The position numbers and the translations under genes were made by a program. The notes under the pieces are model-generated. The model saw nothing but the letters and a program-made list of their open reading frames with translations, made no database searches and was not told the origin of the DNA. From JAEUMD01 sp937950105 (GTDB lineage Bacteria > Pseudomonadota > Alphaproteobacteria > Rhizobiales > Hyphomicrobiaceae), in assembly GCA_036821845.1 (NCBI GenBank), contig DAISIT010000002.1, positions 1-64,000 on the forward strand: DNA of 64,000 nt, read 5' to 3'. How positions within the stretch are numbered: position 1 is the first letter of the stretch; every line of letters starts with the position of its first letter. Below, in pieces: positions 36,409 to 44,130 of this stretch.

Positions 36409-36678
36409 TTACTCCGCGGCCTCCGCCGGCGGCTTCACCGAGACGTAGATGCGCCCGTTCGACTTGGTCTTGAACTCGACCGCGCCTTCCGCCTTGGCGA
36501 ACAGCGTGTGGTCCGTGCCCATGCCGACGTTGACGCCCGGATGCACCTTGGTGCCGCGCTGGCGGACCAGGATGTTGCCCGGAATGACGTGCTCGCCGCC
36601 GTAGCGCTTCACGCCAAGGCGCTTGGATTCTGAGTCGCGGCCGTTCTTGGTTGAACCGCCTGCCTTTTTCTGTGCCAT
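36409..36678 (-). CDS. rpmA: 50S ribosomal protein L27
   Basis: The 89-aa protein matches bacterial L27: MAQKKAGGSTKNGRDSESK, RLGVKRYGGEHV, GNILVRQRGTKVHPG and VGMGTDHTLFAK. Its N-terminal tail reaches the peptidyl transferase centre; Ala-Gln-Lys-Lys follows the Met directly, with no Firmicute-type cleaved extension. It lies 52 bp downstream of rplU, in the same operon. Confidence 0.97.
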   Translation of the reverse strand: MAQKKAGGSTKNGRDSESKRLGVKRYGGEHVIPGNILVRQRGTKVHPGVNVGMGTDHTLFAKAEGAVEFKTKSNGRIYVSVKPPAEAAE

Positions 36679-36730
36679 GGATCAGGTCCTTTCAGGTCCG
36701 GTGTGGCTGCCGATCGCGTCCCGCGGGGGA

Positions 36731-37042
36731 TCAGGCGCCGACGATGGAAGTGATGCGGACCTTGGTCAGGTCCTGACGGTGACCGCGCTTGCGGCGCGAG
36801 TTCTTGCGGCGGCGCTTCTTGAAGGCGATGACCTTCGGGCCGCGCGTCTGCTCGACGAGCTCGCCGGTGACCCTGGCGCCCGAAACGAGCGGGCTGCCGA
36901 CCTTCACGCCGGCGTCGCCGCCGACCATGAGAACCTCGAACTCGAGCGACGCGCCGTTGTCGCCGGCGAGGCGCTCGATCAGAATGACATCGTCCTTGGC
37001 GACGCGGTACTGCTTACCGCCCGTCCGGATAACTGCGTACAT
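36731..37042 (-). CDS. rplU: 50S ribosomal protein L21
   Basis: The 103-aa protein matches L21: MYAVIRTGGKQYRVAKDD, GARVTGELVEQTRGPKV and the basic KRRRKNSRRKRGHRQ near the end. It is the first gene of the rplU-rpmA-GNAT-GNAT-obg run. Its ATG is preceded by GAGGAGCC and, just before that, a small hairpin. Confidence 0.97.
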   Translation of the reverse strand: MYAVIRTGGKQYRVAKDDVILIERLAGDNGASLEFEVLMVGGDAGVKVGSPLVSGARVTGELVEQTRGPKVIAFKKRRRKNSRRKRGHRQDLTKVRITSIVGA

Positions 37043-37351
37043 GGCTCCTCAACCCCGCTTTTTCGGGGCCCTTCTGTTGGCCGCGCCCTGTGGCGCCCTC
37101 CAGCCCGCCCGAGGGCGAGTTGCATGAGGGACTTGGGAGCCGGACCCCGCCCGGTGTTCCGGGGTTGGGCCAGGATGAGCCTCGGACAGCGCATTGAGCG
37201 CGCTCGGCAGGGTGCCGAACACGTTGCGGCGGGTTATCGATGGAACGGGTGGAATTGTCAATTGCCTTACTGGGGGCCACGTACACTGGCAAGAGCTGCC
37301 GCCGCGCCAGTCTGCGCCGGAATACGCCTGCCGAAGGACCAGCCCGCGCAC
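37043..37351. other. 309-bp divergent control region
   Basis: This lies between rplU (minus) and the Ntn-hydrolase gene (plus) and should hold both promoters. Near rplU it contains the hairpin at 37053-37068. I cannot point to specific -35/-10 boxes. No gene is seen. Confidence 0.4.
37053..37068 (-). promoter_or_regulatory. hairpin just upstream of rplU
   Basis: On the minus strand, CCCCG and CGGGG pair around an A-rich 6-nt loop, about 10 nt before the rplU ATG and adjoining its ribosome binding site. This could be an operator for autogenous control by L21, as in other ribosomal-protein leaders, but similarity to a known leader family has not been shown. Confidence 0.4.
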
Positions 37352-38419
37352 ATGACCACCTCCACGCTCATCGCCGCCCGCCACGGCTCCGCTGCCGCCG
37401 CTTCGAGCATCCCGACCGCGATCCCCCTCATCGACGTCGGCGGCGATTTCGCGGTCGAGACGCTGCAGCGCGAGCCGGTGCGGGCGCAGGCCCTGCTCGA
37501 CAGTGCCACACGCGGGGTGCCGCGCACCGCACTCACCCAGCTCGACAGGGTCTCGCGGCAATGGCTGGTGCGCTGGAACAATGCTCACCTCGACGAGATC
37601 GACCGCGTCGCCAAGCTGCTGAACCGGCCGGGAGCCTATTTTCTCTCCGTCAACTACGAGTGGGGCTGCACCTGCCGCGTCGGGCCCTCGCCGGACGGCC
37701 GCAGCGCCCGCCTCGTGCGCGTGCTCGACTGGCGCACCGCCGGGCTCGGCCGCTACGTGGTTGCCGCGCGGGTGGCGGGCGCCGCCGGGCCGTTCGTGAC
37801 CATGACCTGGCCGGGCTACACCGGCGTACTGCAGGCGATGGCGCCGGGCCGTTTCTCCGCCGCGCTCAACCAGGCGCCGATGCGCAAGGCGGTCGGCTTC
37901 TACTATCTCGACTGGGCCGCCAACCGCCGCCGCGTCTGGTCGATGCCGCACGCGACGCCCGCCCACGTGCTGCGAGGCGTGCTGGAGACGGCGCGCACGT
38001 TCGCGGAGGCGCGCGAGATGCTGACCACCACGCCGATCAGTTCGCCGGCGATCTTCTCGCTCGCCGGCCTCGCGCCGCACGAGACCTGCGTCATCGAGCG
38101 CACGGAGACCGAGGCGCACGTGCATTGCGGCGGGCAGGCGAGCGGACAGGTGGCCGCGAACCATTGGCAGGCCTCCGGCTGGCACGGCCACGCGCGCGGC
38201 GAGGACAGCGGCGGCCGCGCCTGCCTGATGGCCAGCGTGCCGACCGACATGGACACGAGCTTTCCCTGGCTGGAGCGGCCGATCCTCAACGACAACACCC
38301 GCCTCGTCATGATCGCCGACGCGACGACCGGCGAACTGGTCGCACGCGGCTACGAAGCGCGCCGGGCCGCGACCGAACCGTTCCGGCTGATGCCGGCACA
38401 CGCCGACGCGCCGGCCTGA
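37352..38419 (+). CDS. Ntn-type amide hydrolase (acid ceramidase/NAAA-like)
   Basis: The 355-aa protein starts at ATG 37352 and has no clear signal peptide. YEWGCTCRVG places the candidate nucleophile at Cys106 (or Cys108). VRVLDWRTAGLGRYVV corresponds to the Arg-x-x-Asp-Trp segment of acid ceramidase and N-acylethanolamine amidase, and MTWPGYTGVLQAMAPGRFS follows. Later come AREMLTTTPISSPAIFSLAG and CVIERTETEAHV. Members cleave themselves before the Cys and then hydrolyse linear amides. A ceramide, N-acyl amino acid or penicillin-like substrate is possible; the sequence does not decide. It is monocistronic. Confidence 0.7.
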   Translation: MTTSTLIAARHGSAAAASSIPTAIPLIDVGGDFAVETLQREPVRAQALLDSATRGVPRTALTQLDRVSRQWLVRWNNAHLDEIDRVAKLLNRPGAYFLSVNYEWGCTCRVGPSPDGRSARLVRVLDWRTAGLGRYVVAARVAGAAGPFVTMTWPGYTGVLQAMAPGRFSAALNQAPMRKAVGFYYLDWAANRRRVWSMPHATPAHVLRGVLETARTFAEAREMLTTTPISSPAIFSLAGLAPHETCVIERTETEAHVHCGGQASGQVAANHWQASGWHGHARGEDSGGRACLMASVPTDMDTSFPWLERPILNDNTRLVMIADATTGELVARGYEARRAATEPFRLMPAHADAPA

Positions 38420-38540
38420 ACACCGCGACATGCCGTCGCGAGCGAAGCCCGCCGGAGCACCGCTCGCGGACCGCGTGGGTGCCGCCAACGCACCGCGATC
38501 ACAAAGGTTTGCGGCTTCTCGCGGCGGCGGCCGGAAAAGT

Positions 38541-38559
38541 CTGGAATTATTCTATACTT
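38541..38559 (+). promoter_or_regulatory. candidate iron box overlapping -10 of the iron-binding protein gene
   Basis: The 17 bases 38541-38557 match the Irr/ICE consensus TTTAGAA-N3-TTCTAAA at 11 of 14 fixed positions, including GAA-N3-TTC. They overlap TATACT (38554-38559), a near-perfect -10 element. A regulator bound here would block transcription of the gene at 38683. The spacing to the start is 129 bp, so a leader of about 115 nt is implied. Confidence 0.5.
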
Positions 38560-38682
38560 GTTTCGTACCCAAAGAGGCTTGACAGCGCGGCCGCTTGCCG
38601 ATTTCTCTCACAAGCGTTGCGCATCCGCGCTCGTATCAACCGTCCTTGCCAGGGCCTTGAACCCCGGTCTGTGGAGGAATTC

Positions 38683-39738
38683 ATGACCACCATTCGCGCG
38701 TTTACGCGCCGCCCCCTCGCCTGCTCGCTCTCCGCCATCGCCGCCATCACGTCGCTCGCCGCGCCGACCCTCGCCGCCGACGAGGTCAATATCTACTCGT
38801 ACCGCGAACCCGGCCTGATCGCGCCGCTGATGGACGCGTTCACCAAGAAGACCGGCATCAAGGCCAACATCGTCTTCGCCAAGGACGGCCTCACCGAGCG
38901 CATCAAGGCCGAGGGCGCCAACAGCCCGGTCGACGTGCTGCTCGCTGTCGACATCGCCCGTCTTGCCGAGGCCAAGGAAGCCGGCATCGCGCAGCCGGTG
39001 AAGTCGGGCGCCATCGAGGCCGACATTCCCGCCGCGTATCGCGATCCCGAGGGCGAGTGGATCGGCCTGTCGCAGCGCGCCCGCGTGATCTATGCCGCGC
39101 GCGATCGCGTCAAGCAGGACAGCATTTCCTACGAGGAACTGGCCGACCCGAAGTGGAAGGGCAAGATCTGCATGCGCTCGGGCCAGCACACCTACAACAC
39201 CGGCCTGCTCGCCTCGATCATCGCGCATTCGGGCGAAGCGAAAGCCGAAGAGTGGGCCAAGGGCGTGAAGAACAATCTCGCCACCAAGCCCGCTGGCGGT
39301 GATCGCGATCAGGCCAAGTCCATCTTCGCCGGGCAGTGCGACATCGCCGTTGCCAACACGTACTACATGGCCGCCATGGAGACGAGCGACAAGCCGGAGC
39401 AGAAGGAGTGGGCGAAGTCGATCAAGATCCTGTTCCCGAACGCGGGTGAGCGCGGCACGCACGTCAACATCTCGGGCGCCATCCTCGCCAGGCACGCACC
39501 GAACAAGGATGCCGGCGTCAAGCTGATCGAGTTCCTCGCGTCCGACGAGGGCCAGCGCATCTACGCCGAGATCGTCAACGAGTATCCGCTGAAGGCTGGC
39601 GTCGCCGTCTCCGAGCGCGTCAATGCCTGGGGCAAGCTGACGCCCGACAAGCTGCCGCTCGCCGACATCGCCAAGAACCGCAAGAAGGCGTCGGAGATCA
39701 TGGACAAGGTCGGCTTCGATCAGGGACCGGGCGCGTAA
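38683..39738 (+). CDS. ferric-iron ABC transporter substrate-binding protein (FbpA/FutA type)
   Basis: The 351-aa protein starts at ATG 38683 after GGAGGAATTC. A signal peptide (ACSLSAIAAITSLAAPTLA) precedes the transferrin-like fold: EVNIYSYREPGLIAPLMDAF, VFAKDGLTERIKAEG, SPVDVLLAVDIARL, FAGQCDIAVANTYYMAAM and GTHVNISGAILARHAPN. The Tyr pair in ANTYYMA is the usual Fe3+ ligand site. It feeds iron to an inner-membrane permease and ATPase, but neither gene is here, so it is an orphan binding protein. The upstream iron box and downstream terminator fit a single-gene unit. Confidence 0.92.
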   Translation: MTTIRAFTRRPLACSLSAIAAITSLAAPTLAADEVNIYSYREPGLIAPLMDAFTKKTGIKANIVFAKDGLTERIKAEGANSPVDVLLAVDIARLAEAKEAGIAQPVKSGAIEADIPAAYRDPEGEWIGLSQRARVIYAARDRVKQDSISYEELADPKWKGKICMRSGQHTYNTGLLASIIAHSGEAKAEEWAKGVKNNLATKPAGGDRDQAKSIFAGQCDIAVANTYYMAAMETSDKPEQKEWAKSIKILFPNAGERGTHVNISGAILARHAPNKDAGVKLIEFLASDEGQRIYAEIVNEYPLKAGVAVSERVNAWGKLTPDKLPLADIAKNRKKASEIMDKVGFDQGPGA

Positions 39739-39767
39739 GACCGCTTCATTCGCACTCTCGCGCGCAG

Positions 39768-39800
39768 CGGGCTCGCCACACAGCGAGCCCGTTTTCGTTT
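39768..39800 (+). terminator. intrinsic terminator after the iron-binding protein gene
   Basis: A 9-bp perfect stem (39768-39776 with 39783-39791), a 6-nt loop and then TTTTCGTTT. It lies 29 bp after the stop codon on the plus strand. Confidence 0.85.
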
Positions 39801-39874
39801 GCGATGCCCCGCATCGGTCGCGCTATAACCACGCTGTCCGGTGACAACGACAAGAAACGCGAGGGGAGATAGTC

Positions 39875-40723
39875 ATGAAGCTCGTCCGGTTCGGCAATGC
39901 AGGCGCGGAGAAACCCGGCCTCGTCGATGCACAGGGCACCATTCGCGATCTCTCGGGGCACGTGGCGGACATCGACGGCCGCATGCTCGATGCCGCCACG
40001 CTGGCGAAGCTCGCCGCGCTCGACCCCGCGTCGCTTCCCGCAGCGCCCGCCGGCGTCCGCCTCGGTGCGCCGGTCGGCAACGTCCGCAACTTCATCGCCA
40101 TCGGCCTCAACTACGCCGACCACGCGGCCGAAGCGGGGCTGCGCATCCCGCGCGAGCCGGTGATCTTCAACAAGATCGGCAACTGCATCGTTGGGCCGAA
40201 CGACGACGTGATGATGCCGAAGGGCGGCGAGAAGCTCGACTGGGAGGTCGAGATCGCCTTCGTCGTCGGCAAGCGCGCACGCTACGTCGAGGAAGCCGAC
40301 GCGCGCGACTACATCGCCGGCTATCTGATCTGCAACGATATCTCGGAGCGCCATTTCCAGACCGAGCGCTCCGGGCAATGGGTCAAGGGCAAGTGCTGCG
40401 AGACGTTCGGGCCACTCGGGCCGTGGCTCGTGACGCCCGACGAAGCTGGCGACATCGACAATCTGGGCATGTGGCTCGACGTGAACGGTGAGCGCCGCCA
40501 GACCGGCAACACCGCGACCATGATTTTCAAGATTCCCTACATCCTCTCCTACGTGACGCAGTTCATGGTGCTGGAAGCGGGCGACGTGGTGACAACGGGA
40601 ACGCCGCCGGGCGTCGCGCTCGGCATGAAAGAACCGGCATGGCTCAAGCCCGGCGACGAGATGCGCCTCGGCATCGACCGGCTCGGCGAACAGCGCAGCA
40701 AGGTTGTCGCGTTCAGGCTGTGA
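39875..40723 (+). CDS. fumarylacetoacetate hydrolase-family enzyme
   Basis: The 282-aa protein starts at ATG 39875, with GGGAGATAGTC before it. NYADHAAEAGLRIPREPVIF is the entry to the FAH fold. DWEVEIAFVVGK brings the metal-binding acidic residues, and GYLICNDISERHFQ and DVVTTGTPPGVALGM are the usual later motifs. Relatives are 2-keto-4-pentenoate hydratases, acylpyruvases and 5-carboxymethyl-2-hydroxymuconate isomerases; the substrate cannot be set from sequence. The next gene follows by 112 bp. Confidence 0.9.
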   Translation: MKLVRFGNAGAEKPGLVDAQGTIRDLSGHVADIDGRMLDAATLAKLAALDPASLPAAPAGVRLGAPVGNVRNFIAIGLNYADHAAEAGLRIPREPVIFNKIGNCIVGPNDDVMMPKGGEKLDWEVEIAFVVGKRARYVEEADARDYIAGYLICNDISERHFQTERSGQWVKGKCCETFGPLGPWLVTPDEAGDIDNLGMWLDVNGERRQTGNTATMIFKIPYILSYVTQFMVLEAGDVVTTGTPPGVALGMKEPAWLKPGDEMRLGIDRLGEQRSKVVAFRL

Positions 40724-40835
40724 CAGCGACCGGCCGCTGACGCCGAACGCGTGCGCTTGACTTATGCCGTTGAACCTTTCGCCGGCAGCGCCATTTCAAT
40801 TGGTGGAGCCAACAGCAGCGCGGGAGAGCAGCACA

Positions 40836-41201
40836 ATGCGAACGCGGCCCGATGTCATCGATACCGTCCAGATCGACGGCCACGAAGTGCACCTCGACGA
40901 GCACGGGTTTCTGATTGATCCGGAGGAATGGACACGCGAGGTGGCCGAGGCGCTGGCCGCCAAGCTCGGCATCACAATGACGACGGATCATTGGGACGTG
41001 ATCGGTTTCATGCGCGACTTCCTCGCCGAGCACGGCATCGCGGCGGACGCGCGCTTCGTCTTCCGCTTCCTCGACGAGCGCGCCGAAACGCAGGGCATCA
41101 CCGGGCGCGATCTGTTCTTCCGGCTGTTCCCATATGGCTACGTCGGGCAGGCGTGCAAGATCGCCGGCATGCGCCAGCCACGCGCCTGGAGCACGGGGTG
41201 A
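40836..41201 (+). CDS. DsrC/TusE-family protein lacking the C-terminal cysteine
   Basis: The 121-aa protein starts at ATG 40836 after GGGAGAGCAG; an upstream ATG at 40764 has no site. It matches DsrC/TusE along its length: EEWTREVAEALAAKLGI, HWDVIGFMRDFLAEHGI, then FFRLFPYGYVGQACKIAG. The inner cysteine (CysB) is Cys107, but the penultimate Cys (CysA), expected 11 residues later, is Trp118. DsrC and TusE carry sulfur on CysA, so this member probably does not do classic sulfur relay and may regulate or bind. It stands alone without dsr or tus genes. Confidence 0.82.
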   Translation: MRTRPDVIDTVQIDGHEVHLDEHGFLIDPEEWTREVAEALAAKLGITMTTDHWDVIGFMRDFLAEHGIAADARFVFRFLDERAETQGITGRDLFFRLFPYGYVGQACKIAGMRQPRAWSTG

Positions 41202-41237
41202 CATCCGCACGCGCAAAACATCACGGCGCGCAGGGGA

Positions 41238-42065
41238 TCAGCGCGGGATCGAGAAGCGGTAGGCGAGGCCTAGGCCGCCCATCCACTGGCTTTCGGTCTC
41301 GGTAATCGGGCTGTCGGCGGCATCGCCGAGCAGATGCGCATAGCGGCCCGTCAGCTTCAGCGTCCAGCGCTCCGAAAGCGCCACGTCCGCCGAGGCCCCG
41401 AGGTGCACGTCCTTGATGCCCGCCTCGGCGTCGAACGCGGCAAGACCCGAGGCCGCGCTCTGCGCCGCCGTCACGCCGAAGTACGACGCCATGTAGTCGT
41501 CGTCCGCCCACGTGGCGCCCGCGATCAGCGTCGCCGTCACCCGGCCGAACTCGCGCTTCGTCTCGATACCGGCGCGAAGAAGCCCGCCCGTCTCGTCGCC
41601 CGTCACCTGATGGTTGTAGCTGACAAACGGCGTCACGGGGCCGAACCGGTAGGCGACGAAGCCGCCGACGACGAGACCGCCGTCGACATCACCGAGGCCG
41701 ATGAGCCGCGCCGCGTCGTCCTGGTCCCGGCCGAAGCGGTAGCCTGCGACGGGGCCGGCTTCGAGGCCGTAGTAGTCCAGCAGGCGGAAGCGCAGGTCGT
41801 CGACGCCCTTGAACTGGACGAAGCCGGAGCCGCCGCCCGACGGCGCCACATAGGGTACGCCGATGACCTCGTACTCCTTCGAGCCTTCGTACTTCGGCTT
41901 GACCACGGCGAGGCCACCGGCGCTCAGCGAAAAGCCCGGGGTGTCGCCATAGGCCGGCGCGGGCTCATACACCGGGCCAGCGCCGAGATCGGCGGCGGAG
42001 GCCGGGACGGCTCCGATGACGGCGAGCAGGCAAGCGGTGCCGGCGGCTTTGATCGTCGTGCGCAT
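41238..42065 (-). CDS. MipA/OmpV-family outer-membrane protein
   Basis: The 275-aa protein has a signal peptide (AAGTACLLAVIGAVPASAAD) and then a beta-barrel pattern with alternating residues ending in LGLAYRFSIPR, the C-terminal Phe-x-x-Pro-Arg being near the usual barrel end. PGFSLSAGGLAVVKPKYEGSKEYEV at the start of the barrel and HLGASADVALSERWTL later are typical of MipA/OmpV. Relatives scaffold peptidoglycan enzymes or act as adhesins and osmotic-stress porins; which applies here is unknown. It is divergent from trxB. Confidence 0.87.
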   Translation of the reverse strand: MRTTIKAAGTACLLAVIGAVPASAADLGAGPVYEPAPAYGDTPGFSLSAGGLAVVKPKYEGSKEYEVIGVPYVAPSGGGSGFVQFKGVDDLRFRLLDYYGLEAGPVAGYRFGRDQDDAARLIGLGDVDGGLVVGGFVAYRFGPVTPFVSYNHQVTGDETGGLLRAGIETKREFGRVTATLIAGATWADDDYMASYFGVTAAQSAASGLAAFDAEAGIKDVHLGASADVALSERWTLKLTGRYAHLLGDAADSPITETESQWMGGLGLAYRFSIPR

Positions 42066-42330
42066 CAGGCTGGAGAATCCCTAAGTCGTTCAGTCTCGCG
42101 ATGGTGACTCGTTATACGTGAACACCGGGTTGCCGGCTCACCGCGTCGTCGCCATTTCCGGCCCGAACGCACCCGGCGTTGCCGCACTGCAACACGATGT
42201 CGGAGCACCCAACCCGCGTCACCGCAGCGCTGCCTATTGACCGGCCCGCGCATGGCGACCAACTTACCGGCCTCGCATCGTCCGCCGCGCCGCATCGGAC
42301 CCGGCGCTCTCATCCCGAGGACCAAGTCCC

Positions 42331-43296
42331 ATGTCGAACGCCCGCCACGCCAAAGTCCTGATCCTCGGCTCCGGCCCTGCCGGCTATACGGCCGCCATCT
42401 ATGCCGCGCGCGCCATGCTGAAGCCGCTGCTGATCCAGGGCATCCAGCCGGGCGGACAGCTGACCATCACCACCGACGTCGAGAACTATCCGGGCTTCGC
42501 CGAGCCGATCCAGGGCCCGTGGCTGATGGAGCAGATGGAGGCGCAGGCCCGCCACGTCGGCACCGAGATCATCTTCGACCACATCTCCAAGGTGGATCTG
42601 CGCTCGCGTCCCTACCGGCTCGAAGCGGACTCGGGCGACCTGTTCACCTGCGACGTGCTCATCATCTGCACCGGCGCGCAGGCCCGCTGGCTCGGCATTC
42701 CGTCGGAGGAGCACTTCAAGGGCCACGGCGTCTCCGCCTGCGCCACCTGCGACGGCTTCTTCTATCGCGGCAAGGAAGTGATCGTGGTCGGCGGCGGCAA
42801 TACCGCGGTCGAGGAGGCGATCTTCCTCACCAACTTCGCCAGCAAGGTCACCGTCGTGCATCGCCGCAACGAGTTCCGCGCCGAGCGCATCATGCAGGAG
42901 CGGCTGTTCAAGAACCCGAAGATCGAGGTGGTCTGGGACACGGCCATCGACGAGATCGTCGGCACCGAGGCCCCGAAGTCCGTCACCGGCGTGCGGCTGA
43001 AGAACGTCAAGACCGGCATCGTGCACGAGCGCAAGGCGGACGGCGTGTTCATCGCCATCGGTCACGCGCCGGCGACCGAGCTGTTCAAGGGCCAGCTGCC
43101 GATGAAGGACAACGGCTACCTCATCACGCAGCCGGACTCGACCGCGACCGGCGTGCCCGGTGTCTATGCGGCCGGCGACGTCAAGGACGAGACCTATCGG
43201 CAGGCGGTGACGGCCGCCGGCATGGGTTGCATGGCCGCGCTCGAAGCCGAGAAGTATTTGCACGCAATGGCGAGCCAGCAACAGGCGGCGGAGTAG
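42331..43296 (+). CDS. trxB: thioredoxin-disulfide reductase
   Basis: The 321-aa flavoenzyme passes electrons from NADPH to thioredoxin. It has the FAD motif ILGSGPAGYTAAIYAAR, the redox pair Cys137-Cys140 in CATCDG, the NADPH-binding VVGGGNTAVEEAIFL and VHRRNEFRAE, and GVYAAGDVKDE near the end. Length is standard. The gene is monocistronic and converges with the lipoprotein gene at 43320. Confidence 0.96.
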   Translation: MSNARHAKVLILGSGPAGYTAAIYAARAMLKPLLIQGIQPGGQLTITTDVENYPGFAEPIQGPWLMEQMEAQARHVGTEIIFDHISKVDLRSRPYRLEADSGDLFTCDVLIICTGAQARWLGIPSEEHFKGHGVSACATCDGFFYRGKEVIVVGGGNTAVEEAIFLTNFASKVTVVHRRNEFRAERIMQERLFKNPKIEVVWDTAIDEIVGTEAPKSVTGVRLKNVKTGIVHERKADGVFIAIGHAPATELFKGQLPMKDNGYLITQPDSTATGVPGVYAAGDVKDETYRQAVTAAGMGCMAALEAEKYLHAMASQQQAAE

Positions 43297-43319
43297 ATAC
43301 CGCGCGGCAAGGGTCGGGA

Positions 43320-43979
43320 TCAGCGCATGGCGACCGGCTTGTGCGCGGCCATCGCCCTGGCGAGGCCGGCAAACTCGGCATACGGCAACTGGTCGGCGTA
43401 ATCCTTGCCGTCCTTCGTCTTGAGGCGGAAGTCCCAAGTCTTCGCTTCGATGTCGGCGGGCGCGGCTTCGGCAATGCGGCGGAACTCCGCTTCCGGCACC
43501 TCGAAGACGACGTGCTCGATGCGCACGCAGCCGCCGATCTTGCGGCGGTCCTTGCAGTCGCTCTGCCTGAGCGCCGACTTGGTCGGAGCGGTTTGCAACG
43601 GCGTGCCGAAGTTGGCCTGGAACGGCTCGCGCCACGTATCGCTCTTGTAGGCGAGCGTGACATAGACCTGATAGCGGCGCTTGCCGGTGCGCTTGTCGTG
43701 AAAGCAGCGCAGGAACTGGTCTTCGGGCACCAGACCGAGCAGGCCGCGCTTCTCCTGATGTCCCTTCTCGGTCGAGTAGACGGCGCTCGTTTCGAGCGCA
43801 TCGTCCTTGACGGTCGCGGTGGCGGCGAAGTGATCCGAACGGCTCGGCGAAGGCGAGGTCGATTGTGGCGCGGCCAGCGTTGCGCTCCCCGATGCGCCCG
43901 TCTCGATGCCGCCTGCACATCCGCAGAGAGGCAGGAGCAGCGCAAGCACCGCCGACAGCTCGTGAACCTTGAAACGCAT
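43320..43979 (-). CDS. lipoprotein of unknown function
   Basis: The 219-aa protein starts at ATG 43979 with GGGGG upstream. AVLALLLPLCGCAGG is a lipoprotein signal, with lipidation most likely at the second Cys. The mature chain has a low-complexity Ser/Ala linker and then a mixed alpha/beta domain (YQVYVTLAYKSDTW, CVRIEHVVFEVPEAEF, WDFRLKTKDGKDY) with two further Cys. I do not recognise the family. The open frame extends upstream, but only as a shadow of the divergent gene's control region. Confidence 0.75.
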   Translation of the reverse strand: MRFKVHELSAVLALLLPLCGCAGGIETGASGSATLAAPQSTSPSPSRSDHFAATATVKDDALETSAVYSTEKGHQEKRGLLGLVPEDQFLRCFHDKRTGKRRYQVYVTLAYKSDTWREPFQANFGTPLQTAPTKSALRQSDCKDRRKIGGCVRIEHVVFEVPEAEFRRIAEAAPADIEAKTWDFRLKTKDGKDYADQLPYAEFAGLARAMAAHKPVAMR

Positions 43980-44130
43980 GACGCCCCCGACATCCATCCC
44001 CGGCGTGCTATTCACGCTCCGCGCCCGATCAATGCAGCGGAGTTCGATGCACTGTAGGCTCACGCGCACACATGGACAATCCATCCGACGTCGGCACTCG
44101 ATCACGACGAGCATGCACGGGGGACCAGCG

